From Mycobacterium paraffinicum (lineage in GTDB: Bacteria > Actinomycetota > Actinomycetes > Mycobacteriales > Mycobacteriaceae): 64,000 nt of DNA. Made by a program: the position numbers and the translations under genes. The notes under the pieces were generated by a model. That model was not told the origin of the DNA. It did not search any database and saw nothing but the letters and a program-made list of their open reading frames with translations. Of this stretch, positions 9,249 to 23,934 are shown piece by piece (position 1 is the first letter of the stretch; each line of letters starts with the position of its first letter). The stretch is from NCBI RefSeq assembly GCF_001907675.1, contig NZ_MPNT01000008.1, positions 62,001-126,000 of the forward strand, in the 5' to 3' direction.

Positions 9249-10112
9249 ATGGCGACGACGGCGGGCGTGGCGGTGACCGCGGCCATCGGCGCCGCCGCCC
9301 GGGCGGTCGGCACCGACGCGGGGCTGCTGAACGATCCGTTCGCCGCGCCGTTGGTGCGCGCCGCCGGGGTCGACCACCTCGCCCGCGTCGTCGACGACGC
9401 CCGGTTCGCCGCGGACGGCGCCGGTCACCCCCGGTTCTTGGAGCTCTGCGCGGCGAACACCCGATTCGTCGACGAGTTTCTCGCCGCGGCCGGACGGGCG
9501 GGCCTGCGCCAGGTGGTGATCCTGGCGTCCGGACTGGACACCCGGCCGTACCGGCTGTGGTGGCCGCCCGGCACAACGGTTTTCGAGATCGATCGGCCCG
9601 AGGTGCTCGACCTCAAGGCCGACGTGCTGCGCGAACTGGGCGCCGACCTGCGGGCCAGCCGGCGCGCCGTCGGCGCCGACCTGCAGCAGGATTGGCCGGC
9701 CGCGCTGCGGCGGGTCGGTTTCGACGCCGCCGCCCCCACGGTGTGGATCGCCGAGCAGTTGCTGATCGGGTACCTGACGCCCGCGGCGCAGGACCGCTTG
9801 CTGCGCGCGGTGACCGCGATGAGCGCGGTCGACAGCCGGCTCGCCGCCGATCACCTGCCTACCTGGACCCCGTTGCAGCTGGAGGCGGAGCGGTCGTTCG
9901 TCGACGGCTGGCGCCGGCACGGCCTGGACGTGGACCTGGCCAGCCTGACCCATGCGGGCCAATACCACTACGTCCCCGAGTACCTGGCCGGCGCCGGCTG
10001 GGAAACGGTGCAGCGGAACGTCACCGACCTGCTGGGTGCGGTGGGGCTGCCCGATCGGCCACGGGGCGAGAGCGAGTTCGTCCCGGAATACCTGACCGCG
10101 ACGCGGGTTTGA
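9249..10112 (+). CDS. SAM-dependent methyltransferase, mycobacterial LCM/PPM1-like family
   Basis: This 287-residue protein belongs to the large mycobacterial family of leucine-carboxyl-methyltransferase-like enzymes. Visible signatures are the N-terminal ND-PFAAPLVRA segment, the SAM motif VVILASGLDTRPYRL, the acidic strand end VFEIDRPEV, and WIAEQLLIGYLT. Many paralogues exist in mycobacteria, mostly with unknown substrates, so a specific function cannot be given. The ATG start lies five bases after the DUF3054 stop; a GNAT gene begins eight bases after its stop. Confidence 0.9.
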   Translation: MATTAGVAVTAAIGAAARAVGTDAGLLNDPFAAPLVRAAGVDHLARVVDDARFAADGAGHPRFLELCAANTRFVDEFLAAAGRAGLRQVVILASGLDTRPYRLWWPPGTTVFEIDRPEVLDLKADVLRELGADLRASRRAVGADLQQDWPAALRRVGFDAAAPTVWIAEQLLIGYLTPAAQDRLLRAVTAMSAVDSRLAADHLPTWTPLQLEAERSFVDGWRRHGLDVDLASLTHAGQYHYVPEYLAGAGWETVQRNVTDLLGAVGLPDRPRGESEFVPEYLTATRV

Positions 10113-10119
10113 AGTCGTC

Positions 10120-10629
10120 ATGTCCCAGCCGGTCCCAGACGAGCAGCTGACATTCGTGTCGGCCACGCACGACGACCCGCTGGCGCGGCCGCTGCTGGCC
10201 GAGCTCGCCGAGGAGTACGCGCAGCGCTACGGCGGCACGCCCAGCACGCACCTGTCCTGGTTGCCGGTGCCGCGGGACGAGTTGGCGCCGCCGGACGGCG
10301 GCCTGCTGATCGGCGTGCTGGACGGGGTGCCCGTCACCGGCGGCGCGTTCCGGCGTTACGACGCCGAGACGGCCGAGCTCAAGCGGATCTGGACCGACCG
10401 CGCCCACCGGCGTCGCGGGTACGCCCGGATCCTGCTCGCGGCCCTGGAGGCCGAGACCGCCGCGCGCGGGTACCGGCGGCTCTACCTGATCACCGGCAAC
10501 CGGCAACCCGAGGCCGAGGCGCTCTATGACGCGACCGGGTATATCCGGGTGCCCGCCGACCCGCTGCCGTCGTGGGGTCCGTTCGTGCCGATCGCGTTCG
10601 AGAAGTGGCTGGTGCCCGACCGCCCGTGA
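10120..10629 (+). CDS. GNAT family N-acetyltransferase
   Basis: This 169-residue protein shows one GNAT fold. The acetyl-CoA pyrophosphate loop is RAHRRRGYARILL (about 91-103), followed by the RRLYLITGNRQPEAEALYDATGY region typical of the fourth and fifth strands. No substrate-defining feature is visible; such small enzymes may acetylate amino acids, antibiotics or protein N-termini. It is probably co-transcribed with the preceding methyltransferase (7-base gap). The convergent MBL gene follows after 112 bases in which I see no gene. Confidence 0.88.
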   Translation: MSQPVPDEQLTFVSATHDDPLARPLLAELAEEYAQRYGGTPSTHLSWLPVPRDELAPPDGGLLIGVLDGVPVTGGAFRRYDAETAELKRIWTDRAHRRRGYARILLAALEAETAARGYRRLYLITGNRQPEAEALYDATGYIRVPADPLPSWGPFVPIAFEKWLVPDRP

Positions 10630-10741
10630 ACTGACCAAGGCCGCAACGGTTCCCGCGCGCCGGACGACGACTGTGGGGCCTACGGACGAATTCCGGGCGG
10701 TTTGCGTGCCTAGGGCCCACACTCGGCGCTCGAAGACCGGC

Positions 10742-11482
10742 CTAGCTTTCGGCGAGCGCGAGGGCCGCCTCGGTCGCCTCCCGAATCGGTCCGCGCCACA
10801 CGTCGCCGTGCCCCGGCAGCAGCACCTCGGTGTCGAGCAGGGCGAGCGCGGACAGGGTGCGGATGCAGTCCTGTTGGCTGTAGCTGAAGATCGCGGGCAG
10901 CAGCTGCGGCCCGCTCCGGCGCAGCAGCGGATGCCCGGTGATCAGCGCGTCGCCGCTGACCAGCACGCCGTCCACCAGATACGAGCAGTGCCCGTTGGTG
11001 TGGCCGGGACTGAAAACCGGCACCGGTTGGCCGGGCAGGCTCGCGGCCAGCTCGGCGGTCAGCGGCTGGGCCGTCGGGATGCCGTCGCGGATCAGGCCGC
11101 CGCTGCGGACCACGTGGGCCGTCCACTTGGCCCACCCGGGCCGCCAAATCCGCAGCGCGACATCGACGATGGACACCTGCTCGAGGTATTCGCGCTTCGC
11201 GTGCCCCACCTCGTCGGCATGGCAGTACACCGGGATGCCGTGGGCGTCGGCGAACCAGATCGCGGTGCCGAGGTGGTCGATGTGCGCGTGCGTCAACAGG
11301 ATGGCGCGCACGTCGTCGGGGCCGTACCCCAGCGCGGACAGCGAGGCCAGCACATGCTGGCGGTCCCCGGGATAGCCGGCGTCGATCAACATCACGCCGG
11401 TGTCGTCGGTGACCAGAGTCCAGTTGACCGCGTCGCCCTGGGCGAGGTGCACCCTGTCGGTGACCTGAACTAGCTCCGCCAT
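10742..11482 (-). CDS. Metallo-beta-lactamase-fold hydrolase (Rv0406c-like)
   Basis: This 246-residue MBL-fold protein has the full metal-site set: THAHIDHLG, the His in SPGHTNGHC, the Asp in SGDALI and the late PGHGD histidine. Enzymes like this hydrolyse thioesters, lactones or similar bonds, but the substrate is open. The ATG at 11482 gives the usual start with MAELVQVTDRVHLAQGD; the frame stays open to 11542, which would run into the divergent fgd1 gene and is less likely. The same divergent arrangement with fgd1 is known from M. tuberculosis, so the 34-base gap between the two starts must hold both promoters or leader sequences. Confidence 0.9.
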   Translation of the reverse strand: MAELVQVTDRVHLAQGDAVNWTLVTDDTGVMLIDAGYPGDRQHVLASLSALGYGPDDVRAILLTHAHIDHLGTAIWFADAHGIPVYCHADEVGHAKREYLEQVSIVDVALRIWRPGWAKWTAHVVRSGGLIRDGIPTAQPLTAELAASLPGQPVPVFSPGHTNGHCSYLVDGVLVSGDALITGHPLLRRSGPQLLPAIFSYSQQDCIRTLSALALLDTEVLLPGHGDVWRGPIREATEAALALAES

Positions 11483-11516
11483 GCCCGCGAGTGTATGCGG
11501 GGAGTAGAAATGACCC

Positions 11517-12527
11517 GTGGCTGAACTGAAACTTGGATACAAGGCATCCGCCGAACAATTCGCACCGCGCGAGCTCGTCGAACTCGCTGTCGCCGCAGAA
11601 GGTCACGGCATGGACAGCGCAACCGTCAGTGACCATTTCCAGCCGTGGCGGCACGAGGGCGGGCATGCCCCCTTCTCGCTGGCCTGGATGACCGCCGTCG
11701 GCGAACGCACCAAGCGGATCGTGCTGGGCACCTCGGTGCTCACCCCGACCTTCCGCTACAACCCCGCGGTCATCGCCCAGGCCTTCGCCACCATGGCCTG
11801 CCTGTACCCGGACCGCATCTTCCTCGGTGTGGGCACCGGCGAGGCGCTGAACGAGATCGCCACCGGATACGAGGGCGAATGGCCGGAGTTCAAGGAGCGG
11901 TTCGCCCGGCTGCGCGAATCGGTGCGCCTGATGCGCGAGCTGTGGCGCGGCGACCGCGTCGATTTCGACGGCGAGTACTACCGGCTCAAGGGCGCCTCGA
12001 TCTACGACGTGCCCGAGGGCGGCGTCCCGATCTACGTCGCCGCCGGCGGTCCGGCGGTGGCGAAATACGCCGGGCGGGCCGGGGACGGCTTCATCTGCAC
12101 CTCCGGCAAGGGCGAGGAGCTCTACAAGGACAAGCTGATCCCGGCCGTCAAGGAGGGCGCGGCGGCCGCCGACCGCAACGTCGACGAGATCGACAAGATG
12201 ATCGAGATCAAGATCTCCTACGACCCGGACCCCGACCTGGCGCTGGAAAACACCCGGTTCTGGGCGCCGCTGTCGCTGACCGCCGAGCAGAAGCACAGCA
12301 TCGACGACCCGATCGAGATGGAGAAGGCCGCCGACGCGCTGCCGATCGAGCAGGTCGCCAAGCGCTGGATCGTCGCGTCCGACCCCGACGAGGCCGTCGC
12401 GAAGGTCAAGGACTACGTCGACTGGGGGCTCAACCACTTGGTGTTCCACGCCCCGGGCCACGACCAGCGCCGGTTCCTCGAGCTCTTCGAGAAGGACCTG
12501 GCTCCCAGGCTGCGGCGACTTGGCTGA
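11517..12527 (+). CDS. fgd1: F420-dependent glucose-6-phosphate dehydrogenase
   Basis: FGD oxidises glucose 6-phosphate to 6-phosphogluconolactone and reduces cofactor F420, supplying F420H2 to other mycobacterial enzymes and to activation of nitroimidazole drugs. The 336 residues match the M. tuberculosis protein in length and nearly in sequence as I recall it. Catalytic or F420-contact residues are present: Glu13, Asp39-His40 in SDHFQPW and Trp44, plus GTGEALNE near 107-114. The start is GTG 11517, preceded by GGGGAG at about 11500. Its end overlaps the pta start by 8 bases, so expression of the two is probably linked. Confidence 0.97.
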   Translation: MAELKLGYKASAEQFAPRELVELAVAAEGHGMDSATVSDHFQPWRHEGGHAPFSLAWMTAVGERTKRIVLGTSVLTPTFRYNPAVIAQAFATMACLYPDRIFLGVGTGEALNEIATGYEGEWPEFKERFARLRESVRLMRELWRGDRVDFDGEYYRLKGASIYDVPEGGVPIYVAAGGPAVAKYAGRAGDGFICTSGKGEELYKDKLIPAVKEGAAAADRNVDEIDKMIEIKISYDPDPDLALENTRFWAPLSLTAEQKHSIDDPIEMEKAADALPIEQVAKRWIVASDPDEAVAKVKDYVDWGLNHLVFHAPGHDQRRFLELFEKDLAPRLRRLG

Positions 12528-14610
12528 ACCCGCCGTTCCTGCTTCGGGGATTTACATCGCCGCTCCGGAACCGGAGACGGGCAAGTCGACGCTCGCCCTC
12601 GGGCTGCTGCACCGGCTGACCGCGACCGTCGCCAAGGTCGGCGTGTTCCGGCCCATCACCCGGGTTCCCGACGGCAAGGACCGCGACTACATCCTCGACC
12701 TGTTGTTGCGGCACACCACCGCGGGCGTGCCCTACGAGCAGTGCGTCGGCGTCACGTACCAGCAGCTGCACGCCGACACCGACGCCGCGATCGCCACCAT
12801 CGTCGACGCCTATCACGCGATGGCCGACGACTGCGACGCGGTGGTGATCGTGGGCAGCGACTACACCGACGTCGCGCGGCCGGCCGAGCTCTCGGTCAAC
12901 GCCCGGATCGCCGTCAACCTCGGCGCGCCGGTGCTGCTCACGGTCAGCGGCCGCGGCCGCACTCCCGACGAGGTGGCCCGCGTCGTCGAGGTGTGCCTGG
13001 CCGAGCTGGCCACCCAGCGCGCCCACGCCGCCGCGGTGGTCGCCAACCGGTGCGATCCCGCGCAGCTGGGCGAGGTCGCCGAGGCGCTGGAGGCCTTCGC
13101 TCAGCGCAGCTACGTGCTGCCCGAGGAGCCGCTGCTGTGCGCGCCGACGGTGGCCGAACTCGAAAAGGCGGTCGGCGGGACGCCGGTCAGCGGCGAGGCG
13201 TCGCTGCGCGAACGCGAGGTCACCGACATCCTGGTCGCCGGCATGACCGCCGACCACGTGCTGGAACGCCTGAGCGACGGCATGGCGGTGATCACCCCCG
13301 GCGACCGATCCGACGTGGTGCTGGCCGTGGCGAGCGCCCATGGGGCCGAGGGCTTTCCGTCGCTGTCCTGCATCGTCCTCAACGGCGGCTTCCAGCTGCA
13401 CCCGTCCATCGCGGCCCTGGTCGCCGGGCTGCGGCTGCGGCTGCCGATCGTCGCCACCACGCTGGGCACCTACGACGCCGCCAGCGCGGCCGCCGCCGCC
13501 CGCGGGCGCGTGACGGCGAACTCCCAGCGCAAGATCGACACCGCGCTGGAGCTGATGGACCGCTACGTCGACGTCCCGGATCTGCTTGAGCAGCTTGCGA
13601 TTCCGATACCCACCGTGACCACGCCGCAGATGTTCATCCACCGGCTCACGCTGCAGGCGCGGGCGGACCGCAAGCACATCGTCCTGCCCGAGGGGGACGA
13701 CGACCGCATCCTCAAATCGGCCGGGCGGGTGCTGCAGCGCCGCGTCGCCGACCTCACGGTGCTGGGCGACGAGGCGCAGATCCGGCAGCGCGCGGGGGAG
13801 CTCGGGGTGGACCTGGACGGCGCGCAGGTGATCGACCCGCGCACCAGCGACCTGCGTTCCCGGTTCGCCGACCAGTACGCCGAACTGCGCAAAGCGAAGG
13901 GCGTCACCGCCGAGCACGCCCGCGAGATCATGCGCGACGCCACGTATTTCGGCACGATGATGGTTTACAACGGCATGGTCGACGGCATGGTGTCGGGTGC
14001 CGCCCACACCACGGCGCACACCGTTCGTCCGGCCTTCGAGATCATCAAGACCGTGCCCGACGTCTCCACGGTGTCCAGCATTTTTCTGATGTGCCTGCCC
14101 GACCGGGTGCTGGCCTACGGCGACTGCGCGATCATCCCGAACCCGACGCCGGAGCAGCTGGCCGACATCGCGATCTCCTCCGCGCGCACCGCGGGGCAGT
14201 TCGGCATCGAACCGCGGGTGGCGATGCTGTCCTACTCGACCGGCGAATCCGGCACCGGCGCCGACGTCGACAAGGTCAGGACCGCAACGGAATTGGTGCG
14301 GCAGCGGGCGCCGCAGCTGCCGGTCGAGGGGCCCATCCAGTACGACGCCGCGATCGAGCCGTCCGTCGCGGCCACCAAGCTGCGCGGCTCGCCGGTGGCC
14401 GGCCGCGCCACCGTGCTGGTGTTCCCCGACCTGAACACCGGCAACAACACCTACAAGGCCGTGCAGCGCAGCGCCGGGGCGATCGCGATCGGGCCGGTGT
14501 TGCAGGGTCTGCGCAAGCCGGTCAACGACCTGTCCCGCGGTGCGCTGGTCGAGGACATCGTGAACACCGTTGCCATCACGGCGATCCAGGCGCAGGATAC
14601 CGGTGACTAG
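12520..14610 (+). CDS. pta: Phosphate acetyltransferase, long form
   Basis: Pta interconverts acetyl-CoA and acetyl phosphate. At 696 residues this is the long three-part form: an N-terminal P-loop BioD-like domain (APEPETGKS near 11-19), a central DRTGG domain (about 210-330) and the C-terminal catalytic PTA domain from about 370, with [27 protein letters not shown] and [12 protein letters not shown]. The start is ATG 12520 inside the end of fgd1. Its 3' end overlaps ackA by 8 bases, forming the usual pta-ackA unit for acetate excretion or uptake. Confidence 0.96.
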   Translation: MAEPAVPASGIYIAAPEPETGKSTLALGLLHRLTATVAKVGVFRPITRVPDGKDRDYILDLLLRHTTAGVPYEQCVGVTYQQLHADTDAAIATIVDAYHAMADDCDAVVIVGSDYTDVARPAELSVNARIAVNLGAPVLLTVSGRGRTPDEVARVVEVCLAELATQRAHAAAVVANRCDPAQLGEVAEALEAFAQRSYVLPEEPLLCAPTVAELEKAVGGTPVSGEASLREREVTDILVAGMTADHVLERLSDGMAVITPGDRSDVVLAVASAHGAEGFPSLSCIVLNGGFQLHPSIAALVAGLRLRLPIVATTLGTYDAASAAAAARGRVTANSQRKIDTALELMDRYVDVPDLLEQLAIPIPTVTTPQMFIHRLTLQARADRKHIVLPEGDDDRILKSAGRVLQRRVADLTVLGDEAQIRQRAGELGVDLDGAQVIDPRTSDLRSRFADQYAELRKAKGVTAEHAREIMRDATYFGTMMVYNGMVDGMVSGAAHTTAHTVRPAFEIIKTVPDVSTVSSIFLMCLPDRVLAYGDCAIIPNPTPEQLADIAISSARTAGQFGIEPRVAMLSYSTGESGTGADVDKVRTATELVRQRAPQLPVEGPIQYDAAIEPSVAATKLRGSPVAGRATVLVFPDLNTGNNTYKAVQRSAGAIAIGPVLQGLRKPVNDLSRGALVEDIVNTVAITAIQAQDTGD

Positions 14611-15760
14611 CGCGAACCGGACCGTGCTGGTGATCAACTCCGGCTCGTCGTCGCTCAAATACCAACTGGTCGACCCGGATTCGGGCGTGGCTCGCGCCAC
14701 CGGCAACGTCGAACGGATCGGGGAGGAGTCGTCGCCGGTTCGCGACCACGACGCGGCGCTGCGCCGCGCGTTCGACGCGCTGTCCGATGAGGGCATCGAC
14801 CTGCGGGACTGCGGCCTGGTGGCGGTGGGCCACCGAGTCGTGCACGGCGGCAACACGTTCTACCGCCCCACCCCGGTGGACGACGCGGTGATCCGCAAGC
14901 TCGAGGAACTCTCGGAACTGGCGCCGCTGCACAATCCGCCCGCGATCAAGGGGATCGAGGTGGCGCGCAAGCTGCTGCCGGACCTTCCGCACATCGCGGT
15001 CTTCGACACGGCGTTCTTCCACGACATGCCGCCCGCGGCGGCGACATACGCGATCGACCGGGGCTTGGCCGAACGCTGGAAGATCCGCCGTTACGGGTTC
15101 CACGGCACGTCGCACCGGTACGTGAGCCAGCAGGCGGCCGCCTTCCTGGGCCGGCCGCTGGGCGGCCTGAAACAGATTGTGCTGCACCTGGGTAACGGCT
15201 GCTCGGCGTCGGCGATCGCCGGCAACAGGCCGCTCGACACGTCGATGGGCCTGACGCCGCTGGAGGGCCTGGTGATGGGCACCCGCAGCGGCGACATCGA
15301 TCCCAGCATCGTCAGCTACCTCTGCCACACCGCGAAGATGGGCGTCGACGAGGTGGAGGCCATGCTCAACCAGCGGTCCGGGATGGTCGGGCTGTCGGGC
15401 GAGCGCGACTTCCGGCGGCTGCGCACCATGATCGAATCCGGTGACACCGCAGCGCAATTGGCCTACAGCGTGTTCACCCATCGGCTGCGCAAGTACATCG
15501 GCGCCTACCTGGCGGTGCTGGGGCACACCGACGTCATCAGCTTCACCGCCGGCATCGGGGAGAACGACGCGGCGGTGCGCCGCGACGCGCTGGCCGGTCT
15601 GGAGGAGTTGGGCATCGTGCTCGACGAGCGCCGCAACCTCGGTGGCGGCAAGGGCGCCCGGCAGATCTCCGCGGAGGAATCCCCGATCGCCGTGCTGGTG
15701 ATCCCCACCAACGAGGAACTGGCCATCGCCCGCGAGTGCGTGGGTGCGCTAAGCGGTTAG
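14603..15760 (+). CDS. ackA: Acetate kinase
   Basis: AckA transfers phosphate between acetyl phosphate and ADP. The 385-residue protein has the first signature [13 protein letters not shown] near 8-20, the second signature [11 protein letters not shown], and HLGNGCSA for phosphate binding, with the full C-terminal GIGEND block. GTG 14603 is chosen because the signature then lies at the usual place; it overlaps the pta stop. The last 12 bases overlap the end of the convergent DUF1501 gene (15749-15760), so the two transcripts must overlap. Confidence 0.96.
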   Translation: MTSANRTVLVINSGSSSLKYQLVDPDSGVARATGNVERIGEESSPVRDHDAALRRAFDALSDEGIDLRDCGLVAVGHRVVHGGNTFYRPTPVDDAVIRKLEELSELAPLHNPPAIKGIEVARKLLPDLPHIAVFDTAFFHDMPPAAATYAIDRGLAERWKIRRYGFHGTSHRYVSQQAAAFLGRPLGGLKQIVLHLGNGCSASAIAGNRPLDTSMGLTPLEGLVMGTRSGDIDPSIVSYLCHTAKMGVDEVEAMLNQRSGMVGLSGERDFRRLRTMIESGDTAAQLAYSVFTHRLRKYIGAYLAVLGHTDVISFTAGIGENDAAVRRDALAGLEELGIVLDERRNLGGGKGARQISAEESPIAVLVIPTNEELAIARECVGALSG

Positions 15761-16930
15761 GAAGCCCAGGCTCTTTCGCCCGGCGCCCACCGCCGGCGCG
15801 GGATCCGTCGCGACGGTTCGCGCGAGCAGCTCGTGGTACACGTCGCGAAAGTCGGTGGTGTACTTCAAGTCCCCGGTGTCGAGGTCGGTGAGGCTGGGCT
15901 CGTCGCCGTAGAAACCGCCCCGAACGGGCGCGCCCGCGACGAAGACGGGGCCGGCCGTGCCGTGATCGGTGCCCTGCGACGCGTTGGCGCGCACTCGGCG
16001 GCCGAACTCCGAATACGCCATGACGACAACATTGCGGCCGGCGACCTGCTGCAGGAACGAGGTCAGCGCCTCGTCGAACGTCGCGAGCAGGCGTTGCTGC
16101 GTGGCCCGTTCCCCGGCGTGCGTGTCGAAACCCCCCAATTGCGCGGTGTACACCCGCGTCGGCACGCGGGCCCGCACCGCCTGGGCCACCATGCTCAGCT
16201 GGGCGGATAGCGAATTGGGTTGATTGGCTGCGGGTTTCACCGATTCAAACGCCTTGCCGGTCGTGCGGGCGGCCCGGTAGGCCTTGCGCACCGCGGCCAT
16301 CGCCGGAGTGTCGTCGGGGTCGTCGGCGCCGAGGGCACCCATCAGTGCGTCGAGGCCCTGTCCGGTCGGCTCGGGAGCCAGGGAAAGTGCGGCGGCGGTG
16401 TGCTTTTCGCCCACCGCAAGTGGCGGAAGCACGGGACCGATGTTGACCGCCCGCAGCGGGTCGTCGCCGGTGGCGTCCAGCCAGCGGCCGATCCAGCCTG
16501 TCGACACTGGCTCGGCGGGAGACGCCGTTTGCCAGATATCCATGGACCGGAAGTGGCTGTGGTCCGGCCGCGGATAGCCCACGCCGCGCACGATGGCGAG
16601 TTGCCGCCGGACCCACAACTGCGCCAGGCCCTTCAGTGCGGGGTTGAGACCCAGCGCCTCGTCGAGGTGCAGCACGTCGCCCGGGGCGTAGGCCAGTTCC
16701 GGCCGGGCGTCGTGATACGCGTTGTCCGCGTAGGGAATCAGCGTGTTGATCCCGTCGTTGCCGCCGTAGAGCGTGACCAGCACCAGCACGCCCGCCCCGT
16801 CGGCCAGCGGCCGGTCCTGGGCCGCGCGCATCAGGTCGGGCCAGCCGACCGCCACCGCGGTCGACAGCAGGCCGGCCGCGCCCACGCCCGCGCTGGCGAC
16901 CAGGAATCTGCGGCGGTTCATCTCGGACAT
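15749..16930 (-). CDS. DUF1501 protein with Tat signal
   Basis: This 393-residue protein begins [15 protein letters not shown], a twin-arginine signal followed by a hydrophobic run, so a folded protein is exported by Tat. The rest shows DUF1501 features: [37 protein letters not shown] and [18 protein letters not shown], a layout related to alkaline-phosphatase-like sulfatases. Function is unknown. It follows the DUF1800 gene by 10 bases, and such pairs are common across bacteria, suggesting that the two act together at the cell surface. The 3' end overlaps ackA by 12 bases. Confidence 0.88.
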   Translation of the reverse strand: MSEMNRRRFLVASAGVGAAGLLSTAVAVGWPDLMRAAQDRPLADGAGVLVLVTLYGGNDGINTLIPYADNAYHDARPELAYAPGDVLHLDEALGLNPALKGLAQLWVRRQLAIVRGVGYPRPDHSHFRSMDIWQTASPAEPVSTGWIGRWLDATGDDPLRAVNIGPVLPPLAVGEKHTAAALSLAPEPTGQGLDALMGALGADDPDDTPAMAAVRKAYRAARTTGKAFESVKPAANQPNSLSAQLSMVAQAVRARVPTRVYTAQLGGFDTHAGERATQQRLLATFDEALTSFLQQVAGRNVVVMAYSEFGRRVRANASQGTDHGTAGPVFVAGAPVRGGFYGDEPSLTDLDTGDLKYTTDFRDVYHELLARTVATDPAPAVGAGRKSLGFLTA

Positions 16931-16940
16931 CGTGTTCTCG

Positions 16941-18254
16941 CTAGGAGGTCAGGTATTCGGGGGTGTTGACCGCAGCCGCGACCAGTTGCGGCGGGTTGCG
17001 CACCAGGGGCCGCAGGGCGTCGGCGGTCCGGTCCGACCAGTCGCCGACGCCGATCAGGTAGCCGACCGCCTCGATGCGGTCACCGGGCGCGGTGCTCTCG
17101 ACGCCGGACAGGTCGCCGGCGTGAGCGAGCCGGTTGGCGCCCCGCAGCCGCGCCTCGGCGCTGGCGGTGGACAGCCACACCTGGCCCTGCGGCCAGCCGC
17201 CGACGCTCGGCGGATAGAACGGCCGCTGTCCGAGCGCGTGCAACGTCGTGTCGGCAACCTTCCGGGTGGACGGGTCGATGGGTACCCGCAGCGCCCGCAT
17301 GACGCCGACGAGCCATTCGACCGGCGGGTTGACGACAGTGGCACGCCCGCGGACGAATTCGTCGTCGGTGAGGATCGCCCGGGTCAGGGCACGCAGGTCC
17401 CGGCCGGGGCCGTACGCGGAGACCAGCCTGTCGAGCACGGGGCGCGACGGCGGATCGTCGGACGCGAGCTGCCGCCACAGCCGCCCCGCGACGTACTCCG
17501 CCGACTTCGGCTGGGCCAGGACGGCATCGCAGAACCCGGCCGCGTCGAAGTCGCGGGTCCGCCCGAACAGCGTCTTCGCCGCGCCGTCATGGCGTTTGGG
17601 GGCCAGCGACGTGTCGCCGTCGGCCCCGATCACCCAGCCCGTCAGCGCGCGGGCGCCGTTGCGCACGTCGTCCTCCGTGTAGCCGTTGCCGTGGCCGAGG
17701 GCGAACAGCTCCATGAACTCGCGCGCCAGGTTCTCATTCGGCGCCTTGGCGGTGCTGGCCTGCCCGTCCAGCCAGCGCAGCATGGCGGCGTCGGTCAGCA
17801 TCGCGTAGGCCAGGGCGCGGAAGTCGCCCAGCGACAGGGTGCGCAGCTTCTGGTTCTGTGCGGCCATGTACGCCGCGACCCGGACCTTCTGAGCGGAGGT
17901 GGCAAAGTGGTTGTGCCACAGCAGTGTCAGCTTCTCCCCGAGCGGCTGCCGCACGCCGACCATGCGGCGCAGCCACCAGTCGGACAGCGTCTTCCGCTGC
18001 TCGGAGAGCTGCTGGTTGTATTGCTTGCGGGCCGCGGGCACGGCGCCCTTTCCGGGCGGTCGGGGCGGCTGCAACGTCGGCATCGGGCTGGCGACCGCTC
18101 CCGGGTCGGCGTCGGGATTCGCGGCCAGCATGGCGTCGACATAGCCGGGCCAGTCGCGGGTGACCGCGGCGTCGACCTCCGGGCCGGTCACGCCGAACCC
18201 GGCCCGGCGCAGCGCGCGGGCCGTGGTGATCCACGCCGTCGACTGACCGGGCAT
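16941..18254 (-). CDS. DUF1800 family protein
   Basis: This 437-residue protein has the DUF1800 signatures: LRRAGFGVTGPEVDA at the start, KLTLLWHNHFATS, NENLAREFMELFALGHGNGYTEDDV, GWPQGQVWLS near the C-terminus. No signal peptide is clear; the first residues are MPGQSTAWITTARA. The family has no assigned biochemical role but nearly always sits next to DUF1501, as here. I infer joint function with the Tat-exported partner; cellular location of this one is uncertain. Confidence 0.87.
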   Translation of the reverse strand: MPGQSTAWITTARALRRAGFGVTGPEVDAAVTRDWPGYVDAMLAANPDADPGAVASPMPTLQPPRPPGKGAVPAARKQYNQQLSEQRKTLSDWWLRRMVGVRQPLGEKLTLLWHNHFATSAQKVRVAAYMAAQNQKLRTLSLGDFRALAYAMLTDAAMLRWLDGQASTAKAPNENLAREFMELFALGHGNGYTEDDVRNGARALTGWVIGADGDTSLAPKRHDGAAKTLFGRTRDFDAAGFCDAVLAQPKSAEYVAGRLWRQLASDDPPSRPVLDRLVSAYGPGRDLRALTRAILTDDEFVRGRATVVNPPVEWLVGVMRALRVPIDPSTRKVADTTLHALGQRPFYPPSVGGWPQGQVWLSTASAEARLRGANRLAHAGDLSGVESTAPGDRIEAVGYLIGVGDWSDRTADALRPLVRNPPQLVAAAVNTPEYLTS

Positions 18255-18338
18255 GCGTCAACTGTGCGGCATGGACCTATGTTTTCCCTGTGGATGGCCG
18301 CACACGCGCGCGGCACCCGCGGTGCGAACCTGCCCGAC

Positions 18339-19193
18339 ATGGAACAACCCTTCATCGGCACCGAGGCGCTGGCGTCCGGGGCGGTGACGCGCCATCAACT
18401 GCGGACCCACTACCGCGGCGTGCTTCCGAAGGTCTACCTGGCCAACGACGCCGAGCCGTCACTGGAGCTGCGCATCCGGGCGGCCTGGCTGTGGTCGGGG
18501 CGCCGGGCGACCGTGGTCGGGGCCGCCGCCGCCAGACTGCATGGCGCCGAATGGATTCCCGACGATGTGCCCGTCGAGCTGGCACACACCAACGGCCGCG
18601 CGCCGCGTGGGGTGTTGACGCGCCGCGGCGCGCTGCTGGACGGCGAGACGCAGATCGTGGGCGGCTACCCGGTGAGCACGCCCGAGCGCACCGCCTTCGA
18701 CATCGGCCGGCGCGGGGCCGTGCGCTCGGCCGTGGCGCGGCTGGACGCGCTGGCCCGGGCGACGGGCTTCAAGGCCGACGACGTGCTGCGCGTCGCGCGG
18801 TGTCATCCCGGCTCACCCGGCCTGCGGCGGCTGGAGACCGCGCTGGGCTTGGTCGATCCGGGCGCCCAGTCGCCCAGGGAGAGCTACCTGCGGCTGCTCC
18901 TGATCGACGCGGGCCTGCCGCGGCCGCGGACCCGGATACCGGTGCTGGGCGAAGACGGGATCCCGGTCGCGTTCCTGGATTTGGGCTGGGAGGAGTCCAT
19001 GGTCGCCGTCGAATACGACGGCGACCAACACCGCACCGACCGGCGGCAGTACGTCAAGGACATTCGCCGCATGAAAACGCTGGAGCGGATGGGGTGGATC
19101 GTCGTCCGGGTCGTCGCCGAGGACCGGCCCGCCGCCATCGTGCGGCGGGTCCGGGCCGCGCTGGCCGCATCGAGCGTGCGCGCACGGCTTTGA
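18339..19193 (+). CDS. DUF559/Vsr-like endonuclease-fold protein with AbiEi-like N-terminus
   Basis: This 284-residue protein belongs to a mycobacterial family with two parts. The N-terminal part (about 1-110) resembles AbiEi-type transcriptional antitoxins, with GTEALASGAVTRHQLRTHY and an internal RTAFDIGRRG segment. The C-terminal part (about 200-284) shows a Vsr/DUF559 endonuclease-like core: VAVEYDGDQHRTD followed by RRMKTLERMGWIVVRV. ATG 18339 is preferred; an in-frame ATG at 18279 would add 20 residues of no recognisable type. No partner toxin is adjacent. Whether it cuts DNA is unknown. Confidence 0.8.
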   Translation: MEQPFIGTEALASGAVTRHQLRTHYRGVLPKVYLANDAEPSLELRIRAAWLWSGRRATVVGAAAARLHGAEWIPDDVPVELAHTNGRAPRGVLTRRGALLDGETQIVGGYPVSTPERTAFDIGRRGAVRSAVARLDALARATGFKADDVLRVARCHPGSPGLRRLETALGLVDPGAQSPRESYLRLLLIDAGLPRPRTRIPVLGEDGIPVAFLDLGWEESMVAVEYDGDQHRTDRRQYVKDIRRMKTLERMGWIVVRVVAEDRPAAIVRRVRAALAASSVRARL

Positions 19194-19275
19194 GTGTGCG
19201 CTCAGGGCGGGGCCCGTACGGCGTGTCGCCGCCCTGGACGCACACGCGATCGGGCAAGAGCGCAAGGGGCGCAAC

Positions 19276-23848
<4,573 letters not shown>

Positions 23849-23934
23849 GTCGAATCAGCCCTCATCTTTCGCGGCCCCTGGAACGCTGCACCAAACTCTA
23901 TAAGCGAATTCTAAGAGAATGTTGCGACGGATGG

